Assembly (NCBI RefSeq): GCF_018399035.1
Contig: NZ_CP073760.1
Span: forward strand, 186,001-250,000
Direction of reading: 5' to 3'
Source: Thiocapsa sp.
GTDB lineage: Bacteria > Pseudomonadota > Gammaproteobacteria > Chromatiales > Chromatiaceae
Length of the DNA: 64,000 nt
The translations under genes were made by a program, and so were the position numbers. The notes under the pieces were generated by a model. That model did not search any database and was not told the DNA's origin. It worked only from the letters and a program-made list of their open reading frames with translations. Shown here one piece after another: positions 18,093 through 28,700 of the stretch. Numbering within the stretch: the first letter of the stretch is position 1; the number at the start of each line of letters is the position of its first letter.

Positions 18093-19228
18093 CGGCGCTC
18101 GCGGTTGGCCTTGCTCCGGGCGATCTTGCCCGACCGGGGCAGAGGGCCGGACCCGAGCCATCGGCGACGCCGAGCCCGGCGCTGCCCGAAACGGCTCGCG
18201 ACCGCGCCAAGCAGGCCCTGCTCGGCGAGCTAGCGGCCGCACCTTGGCGCTTCGGTTTTTTTCACACGTTGCGTCGGCTCGAAGCCCTTCAGCCGGAGCG
18301 CCCGCGGATCGGCGCCTCGGCCCGACCCGTCGAGGATCCGATCCGTCTGGGCCAGCAGCCTTCGATGATCTTCGCACCGGCCGAGCTCGCCGCCCTGGTA
18401 AGGCCCGCGTCCGGACGGCCGGCGCGGCTCCTGGTCTACTTCTTCGGTCTGCTCGGCCCCAACGGTCCGCTGCCGCTGCATCTCACCGAGTACGCGCGCG
18501 AGCGGCAACGCAACGCCGCGGATCCGACCTTCGCGCGCTTTCTGGATGTCTTTCATCATCGGATGCTGACGCTCTTCTATCGCGGCTGGGCCCAAGCCCA
18601 GCCGGCGGTCAGCTTCGACCGCCCTACGCAGGACCGTTTCGGGACCTATCTCGGCTCCCTGGCCGGGACCGGCATGCCGGCCTATCAGGGGCGCGACGCC
18701 ATGCCGGATCTGGCCAAGCGTCATTTCGCCGGGCACCTGTCCTGCCAGACGCGCCATCCGGACGGGCTGCGCGCCATGCTGGCCGAGTTTCTGCGGCTGC
18801 CGGTGCGGATCGAGGAGCTCATCGGGCATTGGCTGGTCCTGCCCCCCGATTGCCTGTTGCGCCTCGGCGAGTCGCCCGGCACGGGGGCCTTGGGACTCAC
18901 CACGACGCTTGGCGGGCGGGTGTGGGATCACCAATCGAAGTTTCGCGTGTCGATCGGTCCGGTCGGCTTGGCCGATTATCTGCGGCTGCTGCCCGGCGGG
19001 GAGACCCTGCCGCGCATCAAGGCGCTGGTGCGGAACTATGTCGGGGACCAGCTCGAGTGGGATCTGAATCCGGTGCTTGCGGCCGCCGAGGTGCCGCCGC
19101 TGTGTCTCGGTAGTGGCGGTCAGCTGGGTTGGACGACCTGGCTGGCGAGCGGCCCGCTGGGTCGGGACGGCGACGATTTGAAGCTCGATCCGCACAAGCG
19201 GCTCGATTCGACGAGGAGCACACGATGA
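18056..19228 (+). CDS. tssG: T6SS baseplate protein TssG (VasB)
   Basis: TssG partners TssF in the baseplate wedge. The 390 residues include a Pro/Ala-rich N-terminal extension of about 50 residues ahead of the usual start of homology (PWRFGFFHTLRRLE). GLLGPNGPLPLHLTEYA, FHHRMLTLFYRGWA and a C-terminal GWTTWL follow. ATG 18056 lies inside the end of tssF and is preceded by GAGAGG. The stop overlaps the tssH start by four bases. Confidence 0.95.
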   Translation: MASDDRPQTDPVTALAVGLAPGDLARPGQRAGPEPSATPSPALPETARDRAKQALLGELAAAPWRFGFFHTLRRLEALQPERPRIGASARPVEDPIRLGQQPSMIFAPAELAALVRPASGRPARLLVYFFGLLGPNGPLPLHLTEYARERQRNAADPTFARFLDVFHHRMLTLFYRGWAQAQPAVSFDRPTQDRFGTYLGSLAGTGMPAYQGRDAMPDLAKRHFAGHLSCQTRHPDGLRAMLAEFLRLPVRIEELIGHWLVLPPDCLLRLGESPGTGALGLTTTLGGRVWDHQSKFRVSIGPVGLADYLRLLPGGETLPRIKALVRNYVGDQLEWDLNPVLAAAEVPPLCLGSGGQLGWTTWLASGPLGRDGDDLKLDPHKRLDSTRSTR

Positions 19229-22032
19229 CCGAGATCAGCCGCACCGCCCTCTTCGGCAAGCTCAATCCGCTGGCCTACAAGGCCATCGAAAGCGCCACCG
19301 TCTTCTGCAAGATGCGCGGCAATCCTTACGTGGAGCTGGTGCACTGGCTCAATCAGATCCTCCAGAATCAAGACTCGGACCTGCATCGGATCATCCGACA
19401 ATTCGATCTGGATCCCGCCGGACTGGCGCGCGACTTCACCGAGTCCCTGGATCGACTCCCGCGCGGCTCGCGCTCCATCTCGGATCTGTCCTCCGACGTC
19501 GAGGAGGCCGTCGAGCGGGGCTGGACCTACGGGACCCTGATGTTCGGCGAGTCGCAGGTCCGCACCGGCCATCTCCTGGTCGGGATGCTCAAGACCCGCG
19601 GTCTGCGCAGCGCCCTGCTCGGGATCTCGCGCCAGTTCGACAAGATCGTCACCGATACCCTGACCGATCGATTCGCCGAAATCGTCTCGGGCTCGCCGGA
19701 GGATCGCCTGAGCGCCAGCGACGGGTTCCAGGTCGGCAGCGGCGCCGCGCCGGGAGAGACGAGCGGAGCGATAGCCCCGGCCCAGATGGGCAAGCAGGAA
19801 GCGCTCAAGCAATTCTCCATCGACCTGACCGAGCGCGCCCGCAACGGCGAGCTGGATCCCATCGTCGGTCGCGACGAGGAGATCCGCCAGATGATCGACA
19901 TCCTGATGCGGCGGCGCCAGAACAACCCCATCCTGACCGGCGAGGCCGGCGTGGGTAAGACGGCCGTCGTGGAAGGCTTCGCCCTGCGCCTGGCCTCGGG
20001 AGAGGTGCCGCCACCGCTCAAGGAGGTCAGCCTGCGGACCCTGGACGTGGGCCTGCTGCAGGCCGGCGCGAGTATGAAGGGCGAGTTCGAGAACCGGCTG
20101 CGTCAGGTGATCGAAGAGGTGCAGGCATCCCCCAAACCGATCATCCTTTTTATCGACGAGGCCCATACCCTGATCGGCGCCGGCGGGACCGCCGGCACCG
20201 GCGACGCGGCCAACCTGCTCAAACCGGCGCTCGCCCGAGGGACGCTGCGCACGGTCGCCGCCACGACCTGGAGCGAGTACAAAAAATACATCGAGAAGGA
20301 TCCGGCCTTGACCCGCCGCTTCCAGGTGGTCGCGATCGACGAGCCGAGCGAGGAGAAGGCGATCCTCATGGTCCGCGGGATCGCCTCGACCCTTGAGAAG
20401 CACCATCGGGTGCAGTTGCTCGACGAGGGCTTGGAGAGTGCCGTGCGACTCTCGCATCGCTATATCCCCGCGCGTCAATTGCCCGACAAAGCGGTCAGCC
20501 TGCTCGATACCGCCTGCGCGCGGGTCGCCATCAGTCAGGCGGCCGAGCCGGCCGAGGTCGAGGACTGCCGACGCCGGATCGAAGGTCTCGAGACGGAGCT
20601 GGCGATCATCGATCGCGAGACGGCGGTGGGTGTGGATACCCTGGAGCGGGCGCACGCGGCAGGCGAGAAGCTGGCCGCCGAGCGGGAACGCCTGGAGGGG
20701 CTCCAGACCCGGTGGACCGACGAAAAGGCGCTGGTTCAGCAGATCCTCGATCTGCGTGCGGAGCTTCGCGGTCATCTGGCCCCGGTCGAGGGGACAGGCA
20801 GCCCGTTGGAACAGGCGGCCGAGGCGGTCGCACCCGGCTCGGGGAAACCGGCTCCGAACGAGAGCGATGGGTCGACGCCGGATCCTGCTTCCGTTTCCGA
20901 CCCCGTCGCTTCGGCTGGTCCGTCACCGCTGTCCGATGCCGAGCGTCAGTCGGCACTGGAGCGGCTGCGCGCACTCCAAGCCGAGCTGCAGACCCTGCAG
21001 GGCGAGCGTCCGCTGATCCTGCCCGGGGTCGACGCCCAAGCGGTGGCCTCGGTCGTCGCGGACTGGACCGGCATCCCGGTCGGACGCATGGTCAAGGACG
21101 AGGTGACGGCCGTGCTGAACCTGGCCGACACACTCAACAAGCGTGTCATCGGCCAACGCCATGCGCTCGAGATGATCGCCAAGCGGATTCAGACCTCGCG
21201 CGCTCGGCTCGACAACCCGGGCAAGCCGATCGGCGTCTTCCTGCTCGCCGGTCCCTCCGGTGTCGGCAAGACCGAGACCGGCCTCGCCCTCGCCGAAGCT
21301 CTCTACGGCGGCGAGCAGAACATCATCACCATCAACATGAGCGAGTTCCAGGAGGCCCACACGGTCTCCACGCTCAAGGGCGCGCCCCCCGGCTATGTCG
21401 GCTACGGCGAGGGCGGCATCCTGACCGAGGCCGTCCGACGCAAACCCTACAGTGTGGTCCTGCTCGACGAGGTCGAGAAGGCCCATCCGGACGTGCACGA
21501 GATCTTCTTCCAAGTCTTCGACAAGGGCTGGATGGAGGACGCCGAGGGGCGCTATATCGACTTCCGAAATACGCTGATTCTGCTGACGACCAACGTGGGC
21601 ACGGATCTGATCATGTCGCTCTGCAAGGACCCGGATCTGATGCCGGACGTCGAGGGCATGGCCACCGCCTTGCGCCAACCCCTGCTCAAGGTCTTCCCGC
21701 CGGCGCTGCTCGGACGGCTCGTCGCCATTCCCTACTACCCGCTGAGCGACGAGATGCTCGGCGCCATCATCCGGTTGCAGTTGGGCCGCATCGTTCGGCG
21801 GATCGCAGAGAACCATCGCGCCGCGCTGACCTACGACGAGGCCGTCATCGAATTGATCGCCCGACGCTGCGCCGAGGTCGAGAGCGGCGCGCGAGTGGTG
21901 GATGCCATCCTCACCAATACGGTGCTGCCGGCCATCAGTCGTGAGCTGCTCAATCGGACCCTTGAGGGCAAAACGATCGGAAGGATTGCGATCGGATCGG
22001 GCGAGGATGGCTTCAGCTACAGTTTCGAATGA
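19225..22032 (+). CDS. clpV: T6SS sheath-recycling AAA+ ATPase ClpV (TssH)
   Basis: ClpV unfolds contracted TssBC sheath for reuse. The 935 residues contain a ClpN-like N-domain (about 1-165). A first AAA module follows, with Walker A GEAGVGKT near 240 and Walker B ILFIDEAHTL. After a coiled-coil M-domain comes a second module, with Walker A GPSGVGKT near 676 and VVLLDEVEKAHPD. Residues about 518-575 are a low-complexity Pro/Ser/Ala-rich insert, which helps explain a length above the usual 870-900. ATG 19225 overlaps the tssG stop, with GAGGAG upstream. Confidence 0.97.
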   Translation: MTEISRTALFGKLNPLAYKAIESATVFCKMRGNPYVELVHWLNQILQNQDSDLHRIIRQFDLDPAGLARDFTESLDRLPRGSRSISDLSSDVEEAVERGWTYGTLMFGESQVRTGHLLVGMLKTRGLRSALLGISRQFDKIVTDTLTDRFAEIVSGSPEDRLSASDGFQVGSGAAPGETSGAIAPAQMGKQEALKQFSIDLTERARNGELDPIVGRDEEIRQMIDILMRRRQNNPILTGEAGVGKTAVVEGFALRLASGEVPPPLKEVSLRTLDVGLLQAGASMKGEFENRLRQVIEEVQASPKPIILFIDEAHTLIGAGGTAGTGDAANLLKPALARGTLRTVAATTWSEYKKYIEKDPALTRRFQVVAIDEPSEEKAILMVRGIASTLEKHHRVQLLDEGLESAVRLSHRYIPARQLPDKAVSLLDTACARVAISQAAEPAEVEDCRRRIEGLETELAIIDRETAVGVDTLERAHAAGEKLAAERERLEGLQTRWTDEKALVQQILDLRAELRGHLAPVEGTGSPLEQAAEAVAPGSGKPAPNESDGSTPDPASVSDPVASAGPSPLSDAERQSALERLRALQAELQTLQGERPLILPGVDAQAVASVVADWTGIPVGRMVKDEVTAVLNLADTLNKRVIGQRHALEMIAKRIQTSRARLDNPGKPIGVFLLAGPSGVGKTETGLALAEALYGGEQNIITINMSEFQEAHTVSTLKGAPPGYVGYGEGGILTEAVRRKPYSVVLLDEVEKAHPDVHEIFFQVFDKGWMEDAEGRYIDFRNTLILLTTNVGTDLIMSLCKDPDLMPDVEGMATALRQPLLKVFPPALLGRLVAIPYYPLSDEMLGAIIRLQLGRIVRRIAENHRAALTYDEAVIELIARRCAEVESGARVVDAILTNTVLPAISRELLNRTLEGKTIGRIAIGSGEDGFSYSFE

Positions 22033-22116
22033 GTCAATGAGTCGCGTGGCATCGCCGGGCTGGCGTATGCCTGCGACTCGACTATAATCGGTTGGAATCT
22101 CGGTCGAGGGCCTGCA

Positions 22117-24102
22117 ATGCCTTTAAGCCAACGTGATCGGACCCTTGCGGTGAAAACGCCGCTCGGCGAGGATGCGCTTCTGTTGCGGAGCATGACCGCA
22201 AACGAGCGCATCAGCGCCTTGTTCGAATACAGGTTGGACCTCAGCAGCGAAGACATCGATATCGCCCCCTCGGATCTGCTCGGCAAGCCGGCCACCGTCT
22301 CGCTGCGGTTGATGGATGGAAGCAAGCGATGGTTCAACGGCTGGATCAATCGTTTTTCACACGTTGGCTTCGACGGCGCCGACGCACTCTATAAAGCCAC
22401 ATTGGTGCCCTGGCTTTGGTTTCTTTCGCGCACGGCCGACTGTCGTATCTTTCAAGAGCAGACGGTTCCGGATATCGTCAAATCCATCTTCCGCGAGCAT
22501 GGATTCACCGACTTCGAAGAGCGCCTCTCCGGGAGCTATCGGCAGTGGGTCTACTGCGTTCAGTATCGCGAGACGGACCTGAGCTTCGTCAGCCGCTTGC
22601 TGGAGCATGAGGGCATCTACTACTTCTTCGAGCACCAGGACGGCAAGCATCATCTGATTCTGGCCGACAGCTACAGCGCTCATTCAACCATCGCGGGCTA
22701 CGAGGAGGTACCCTATTACCCGCCCGATGCCGATTCGCTGCGCGAGCGTGACCACATCAACACCTGGTCGATCGAGCAACAGGTTCGTCCCGGCGCCTTC
22801 GCCAATACCTCCTTCGACTTCACTGCACCGCGCAAGAATCTGCTCGCAACTCGAAGCAGCCCCAAGCCACACGAGCTCGCCGATTACGAGGTCTTCGATT
22901 ATCCGGGCAATTATGTTGAAGCCGGCGACAGCGAAACCTATGCGCGGGTGCGGATGGAGGAGGCTCAGGCCATACATGAGATTGCCAAAGCGCGAGGCAC
23001 CGCCCGTGGACTTGCCCCCGGGGCGCTCTTCTCGCTGACCGGGCACCGGCGCGAGGATCAGAACCGAGAGTATCTCATCCTCTCGGCCGATTATCGCCTC
23101 AGGTCCGACGAATTCGGGTCCTTTGAGTCGAACCCGGCCGAGCCGGTCTTCGCGAGCAGCCTGACCGTCATGGATGCGCAAACCCCTTTCCGCCCGGCAC
23201 GCGAGACCCCGAAGCCGGTCGTCCAGGGACCGCAGACGGCAATCGTCGTCGGTACGGCCGGGGAGGAAATCTGGACAGATCAATACGGTCGGGTCAAGAT
23301 CCAGTTCCATTGGGATCGCTACGGGAAGCAGGACGAAAACAGCTCATGTTGGGTACGGGTGTCACATCCCTGGGCCGGCAAGAACTGGGGCGCGGTCGCC
23401 ATACCGCGGATCGGCCAGGAAGTTATCGTCGAGTTCCTGGAAGGCGACCCGGACCAGCCGATCATTACCGGCCGCGTCTACAATGGGGACTGCATGCCCC
23501 CCTATGGCCTTCCCGATAGCGCCGTGATTAGTGGGCTCAAATCCAACAGCACGAAGGGCGGGGCGGGCTACAATGAAATGATCATGGACGACACCAAGGG
23601 AAATGAGCTCATCCGTATCCACGGCCAATACGACATGAGCACGACCATCCAGCACGACCAAACCGACGTGATACACAACAAGCGGACCACCACCGTGGGC
23701 GTGGACGACACTGAGACAATCGGGAGCAATCAGGCGATCACCGTAGGGAGTGATCAGACCACTTCTGTGGGTTCCAACCAGAAGCTGGAGGTCGGCTCTG
23801 ACCAGACGAACCTCATCGGCGCCATCCAGAAGACCGATGTCGGGGCCAATCAGGTTACGAACGTGGGCGGCAGTCGCACGCTCGAGGTCCAGGGTGACCG
23901 GAGCAGCGACGTTATCGGGAACGATCAGGTCACCGTGGGCGGAAATCAGACCATCTCCGTTGCCGGGTCTATCGAGATCACATCGTCCACCAAGATCACC
24001 CTGTCCGCCGCTGGCTCCATCATCGAGATCGGGCCTGCGGGGATCACGATCCAGTCCGCAGCTCTGGTTACGGTCATGGGGGCCACGATCAAGCTCAATT
24101 AA
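22117..24102 (+). CDS. vgrG: T6SS spike protein VgrG (TssI)
   Basis: VgrG trimers form the spike that carries PAAR and effectors. The 661 residues comprise a gp27-like part (about 1-370, with YCVQYRETDLSFVSRLLEHEGI), a gp5 OB-fold (EIWTDQYGRVKIQFHWDR, WAGKNWGAVAIPRIGQEV) and a C-terminal beta-helix. The beta-helix is built from octad-like repeats (TVGSDQT, SVGSNQK, EVGSDQT and so on, about 530-620). The end (SAALVTVMGATIKLN) is short, so no extra effector domain is fused. Its TAA is the start of repeat copy C. The next two genes are probably its cargo adaptor and cargo. Confidence 0.97.
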   Translation: MPLSQRDRTLAVKTPLGEDALLLRSMTANERISALFEYRLDLSSEDIDIAPSDLLGKPATVSLRLMDGSKRWFNGWINRFSHVGFDGADALYKATLVPWLWFLSRTADCRIFQEQTVPDIVKSIFREHGFTDFEERLSGSYRQWVYCVQYRETDLSFVSRLLEHEGIYYFFEHQDGKHHLILADSYSAHSTIAGYEEVPYYPPDADSLRERDHINTWSIEQQVRPGAFANTSFDFTAPRKNLLATRSSPKPHELADYEVFDYPGNYVEAGDSETYARVRMEEAQAIHEIAKARGTARGLAPGALFSLTGHRREDQNREYLILSADYRLRSDEFGSFESNPAEPVFASSLTVMDAQTPFRPARETPKPVVQGPQTAIVVGTAGEEIWTDQYGRVKIQFHWDRYGKQDENSSCWVRVSHPWAGKNWGAVAIPRIGQEVIVEFLEGDPDQPIITGRVYNGDCMPPYGLPDSAVISGLKSNSTKGGAGYNEMIMDDTKGNELIRIHGQYDMSTTIQHDQTDVIHNKRTTTVGVDDTETIGSNQAITVGSDQTTSVGSNQKLEVGSDQTNLIGAIQKTDVGANQVTNVGGSRTLEVQGDRSSDVIGNDQVTVGGNQTISVAGSIEITSSTKITLSAAGSIIEIGPAGITIQSAALVTVMGATIKLN

Positions 24103-24290
24103 ACCGCGCCCGGTGCGGTATGTGATGTTTTTGGATGGGATCTCCCCCGGCAGATTCGACGATTGTTGGAGCGGGCGCGGTTTAAAGTATTAAAAATCCT
24201 AAATTCTAAACCGCGTCTCACTGGGATCGAGGATATCTCCGAAGCTAAACGAACAATGAAAACGACGCATGTCGCTCTGGACGCGGTTTA
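24100..24290 (+). repeat. Double-hairpin intergenic repeat, copy C
   Basis: The element begins with the vgrG stop TAA and runs to ACGCGGTTTA at 24281-24290. It shows the same two inverted TAAACCGCG / CGCGGTTTA pairs as copy B, with an AT-rich hinge. The second half is almost identical to copy B (CTAAACCGCGTCTCACTGG, GAGGATATCTCCGAAGC, GACGCATG...CTCTGGACG). It separates vgrG from the adaptor-toxin-immunity genes. The remaining gap to 24476 holds no recognisable feature. Confidence 0.85.
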
Positions 24291-24476
24291 GCCTGGTTGA
24301 TTAACGCTAATCTCGACTGCGTGGCTTGGCTTGGCTCGGGTACGGGCCGCCACCAGCGTAGTTCCCAGTCTAACCGCAATAGTCTATGCCGGCTTGCGGG
24401 TATGAATGACGCGTGGCGGTTGCCTCTACTGAGTAGCCAGCGAGCGAATATTTTCACGACGGCCAAGCAGACACCA

Positions 24477-25772
24477 ATGGCAAACGCGATCGAGCGACGA
24501 CTGGAGCAGGTGCGGGCCATCTGGAATGGCTTCGCGACCGATCCCGAGGCGCGACTCCTCATCTGGCGCTGTGATCTCGATGAGCGGCGTATGATTGACA
24601 TGCTCGTCGAGCTTGAGACAGAGCCAGCCGGCGCAGCCACTCCAGACGTATTCCTGACTCTGCGCAGTGCCTTCCTCAAACCCGAGGAACACGCCAAGAC
24701 GCTGCTCCAAGAACTGACCGATCAGTTCGACCGCTCGCGCCAGGATCTAATCGCGGCAAACCTCAACGCGGACTGGCAGCCACCCGATCCAGCTCAACCC
24801 GACGGCGTTCGGTTGCTTAAGGCCCTCGACTCCTTCCACCGGTTTTACGCGGACGGCATGGAGCTCCTCGCCATTTACCTGTCACCGGAACGCATTGCAG
24901 ACCCTGCAGGCTGGCGCCAGTGGCTGGAGCGGTTGGCGCGCGTAGACCTGAATGCGTCGATCCGGTTCATGGTGACCGACGCGCTTGACACGCCGCTCCT
25001 TGACGGCCTGCAAACATCCGCGCCAGACCGTGTGCGCTCCGTCGAGCCGGCACTCGACATGAGCGCAGCGGTCGAGGAGCTGGCCCGCAGTGAGGGCGCC
25101 GACGGCCCCGCCAAGACGTTGCGCTGTGGCCTCGCCGCCGTGGCGAGCGCCGCCGCCAAGAAGAATCCGCGGGCCGCCGAGAAGGCCGCGGCCGGCGCCC
25201 TGGCCGTTGCGAAGACGCAGGGCTGGGTCGATCAGGAGGTCGTGATCCACATGGCGCTTGGCGCGGCGCGGATTGGGGCGGGCGAGATCGATAAGTCGGC
25301 CGATAGCTATCGGGACGCAATCGTCGCAGCGCGCCGAGCGACAGAGGCCGCACACCCGGCCGGCGCCAAGCTCGAGGTGGCCACCGGAATGGGCCTTGGC
25401 AGCGCCCTCGTCGCCGGATCGCGCTGGCCCGAGGCCGCCCGCGTCTACGAGGCGGTGACGCCGCTCGCCGAGAAGGCACATGACGCGACCATGAAACTCG
25501 AGAGCCTGCGCATGGCCGCCTGGTGTCACGAGCAGGCCACGGCGGATGCCGATGCCTGGCGTTGCGGCTTGCGGGCCCTCGCAGCGGGCGAGGCCATGCC
25601 CGCCGAGCAGCGCGCGAGCTCGACCCTGCCCTGGGTCGGACAGAGCCTACTGCGTCTCGTCGGCCGGCAAGTGAGCCCCGGCGAGCAGGAGGCACAGCTG
25701 CGAGCGCGCCTTGATACCGCCATGGGCGAGGGCTGGGAAGGGCGACTAGAGCCAGGGGCCGCCACCTCATGA
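24477..25772 (+). CDS. Putative T6SS adaptor/chaperone for the Rhs effector
   Basis: I do not recognise the family. The 431-residue protein is almost wholly helical. The N-terminal part has ERRLEQVRAIWNGFATDPEARLLIWR and ADPAGWRQWLERLARVDL; the second half (about 215-400) resembles TPR-type helical pairs. It has no signal peptide or membrane segment and does not show the DUF4123 or DUF1795 motifs of known VgrG adaptors. It sits between vgrG and the PAAR-Rhs gene and overlaps the latter by four bases (ATGA), which is the usual place for an effector-loading protein. ATG 24477 was chosen from where the helical pattern begins; the upstream in-frame extension runs into the repeat region. Confidence 0.55.
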   Translation: MANAIERRLEQVRAIWNGFATDPEARLLIWRCDLDERRMIDMLVELETEPAGAATPDVFLTLRSAFLKPEEHAKTLLQELTDQFDRSRQDLIAANLNADWQPPDPAQPDGVRLLKALDSFHRFYADGMELLAIYLSPERIADPAGWRQWLERLARVDLNASIRFMVTDALDTPLLDGLQTSAPDRVRSVEPALDMSAAVEELARSEGADGPAKTLRCGLAAVASAAAKKNPRAAEKAAAGALAVAKTQGWVDQEVVIHMALGAARIGAGEIDKSADSYRDAIVAARRATEAAHPAGAKLEVATGMGLGSALVAGSRWPEAARVYEAVTPLAEKAHDATMKLESLRMAAWCHEQATADADAWRCGLRALAAGEAMPAEQRASSTLPWVGQSLLRLVGRQVSPGEQEAQLRARLDTAMGEGWEGRLEPGAATS

Positions 25773-28700
25773 TGCCCGCAGCCAAGCATTTCGATCCCGT
25801 CATCGGGGTCGATATACACATCATTCAGCCGCCCGGGCCGGTTCCGCCGGTGCCGGTGCCCCATCCCTATGTCGGGATCGTGTTCGACCCGTTCGACTAC
25901 GCACCGATCATCGGCGCCACCGTCAAGGTCAACGCGATGAACCGGGCGATCGCCGGAACGATGGGCAAGGCGATCCCCCCGCACATCCCGATCGGCGGCG
26001 TCTTCGTGCCACCCCCGCCGGCAAACGAGGATGAGAACTTCATGGGCAGCGCCACCGTCGAGTTCGACGGTGACGCGGCAACCTATATGGCTCTGCCCGC
26101 CCTGTCCTGCCAGTCGATCGGCATGCCGCCCCCGCCCAGGCTCAACCCGAAGCGCAAGGGCGGGACCAAAACACTCGTCTTGCCGACGTCTGTCGTGCTC
26201 CCGATCCCCGCCGGTCCGCCGGTGCTGATCGGCGGCCCACCGACGATCTCGCTCATGTCCATGGCCATGCACCTCGTCGGGCCGGTGATGAAGGCGCTGG
26301 GAAAGACGGGGCTGGGCCGAGCCGCGCGCGGGGCGGCGAGCGCGCTCGCCGACAAGGCCAAGGGCGCTTGGCGGGCGACCTTCAAGAACATGCCGCCGGG
26401 ATTTCTCAAGTGCACGGTCCTGAAGGCCGAGCCGGTCGACGTGCGCACCGGCGAAGTGGCCGTCGATCAGCTCGACATCGATCTGCCCGGACGGATTCCC
26501 ATCCAGTGGACCCGCCATTACGGATCGAATAGCCAACGCATGGGCGCCTGCGGTCGCGGGTGGGAGACCCCGCCGACGCGCGGCTCGAAGTGCTCGCCGA
26601 CGGTTCCATCGGCTTCTTCGACGGAACCGGGGCGGGGTGCCGATTCGAGCACCTGCCGGAGTCCGAGCCGGTGCGCGACGCCGTCGACGGGTGGACGCTC
26701 CTCCGACTCGAAAGGCACTTCGCCGTCCGCAAGAAGGGTGGACTCACGTGGTATTTCCCGCTCCAGAGGGGCGATTGGCGGGAGATCCTCGTCGATGCCA
26801 TTGTCGACGCGTGCCGCAACTCCCTGCATTTCATCCGCGGTCCCGAGGGTCTCGCGCAGGTCGTCGAGAGCGCCGGTCGACGCCTGGATGTCACGAGCAA
26901 GGGCGGGCTCGTCGAGCGGATCGCCCTGCACCACCCGGACTTCCCTGAACAGCGCACCCTCGCTCGATACGCGTACGACGAGAACGGCAGTCTCACCCAC
27001 GTCTACGATGCCCTCGACAACCCTTATACCTTCGGCTGGCACGCGGACGGCCGCCTCGCCCAACACACCAACCGCACGGGCCTCACCTTTTACTACGAAT
27101 ACGACGCCGCCGGCCGTTGCGTGCACGCCTGGGGCGACGGCGGTCTCTATGACTACCATTTCCAGTTCGACCCCGCAGGACTCTGGACCAACTATACCGA
27201 CAGTCTCGGCCAGCGCTGGTCGGTCGAGATGGACGAGTTGGGGCAGATCGTCCGCGAGACGGATCCCCTTGGCGGGGTGACGAGCTACACCTACGACCCG
27301 GCGGGTCGAACGACGAGCGTAACAGACCCGGCCGGGCGAACGACGGCCTACGGCTATGATGAGCGGGGGAACCTCATCACCCTGACCCGTCCCGACGGCA
27401 AGGCCATCGTCACCGAGTTCAACGCCGCCGATAAAGCGGTTCGCATCACCGACCCGAACGGGGCGACCTGGGGCCAGGAATGGGACAGCCGGGATCTCCT
27501 GACGATGCAGGTGACCCCCCTTGGCGCCGAGTCGCACTACCACTACGACACACAAGGCCAACTCGTCGCCTTCGTCAATCCCCGAGGCGCGCGCACCGGC
27601 CTCGCTTTCGACGCCGTTGGCAACCTCACGCGCCTTACGGATGCCCTGAACCACGCGACTCACTTCGCCTACGACGCCCTCGGCAACATCACAGCAAAAT
27701 CCGATCCCCTGAGGCAACAAACCCAGTACGCCTACGACCTAAAGGGCCGGCTTACGCGCACGGTGCTTCCGAGCGGCGCCAGCATTGCATGTGATTACGA
27801 CCCCGAGGACAACCTCACCCAGTACACCGACGAGAACCGGGCCCGGACCCGGCTGGAATACTTCGGTCTGGGGGAAATCCAGCGTCGCATCCAGCCCGAC
27901 GGCCACAAGGTCGAGTATCACTATGACAGCGAGGAGCGCCTGGTCGGCGTGACCAACCAGCGCGGTGAAACCTACCACCTCGGGCGCGATGCGCTGGGCC
28001 GCATCGTCGAGGAGGTGGACTACTGGGGGCAGGCGCGGCGCTATGCCTACGACGCGAGCGGCCACCTGACCTCGTCCACCGATCCGCTCGGGCGCACCAT
28101 CCGATACGCCACCGATCCCTTGGGTCGCATCCTCAAAAAAACCCTGCCCGATGGCTTCGTCGAGACCTTTGCCTACGACGCGAACGGCAACCTGGTCGAG
28201 ACCGCGAACGCACATGCCGCCATCAAGCGCCAATTCGACGCCGAGGGCCGCCTGACGGAGGAGTCGCAGGGGGCCTTTTCGATCAAGAACAGCTACGACG
28301 CCACCGGAAATCGGGTCGCACGCGAGACTAGCCTGGGCAATGCGGTTGCTTATGAGTTCGATGCGCTCGATCAGGCCGTGGCCCTGCGCATCAATCAGGA
28401 CGAGCCGATCCGCATCGAGCGGGATGCCGCCGGCAGGATTGCTCGCGAGCAACTCAGCCCGCACCTCTCGCGCCAGTTCGGCTACAGCGCCGACGGCTAT
28501 CTCACGGAGCAGGCTGTCTCGGCCAATGGGTCGCCGATATTCGCCACGCGCTTCGAATACGATGCGGCGGGCAACCTCACCCAGCGCAGCGACAGCCAGT
28601 ATGGCGTCGATGTTTATCGTTATGATCCACTGGGTCGGATTACCGAGCACCTTGACCCGCAGCGGCGGATTACCCGCTATCTTAATGATCCGGCGGGTGA

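Noticed and set aside
25769..26570. Separate PAAR gene followed by a separate rhs gene
   Set aside because: The frames join smoothly within the conserved GRGWETP...ADARLEV region once one C is added, so a single PAAR-Rhs protein is the better reading.
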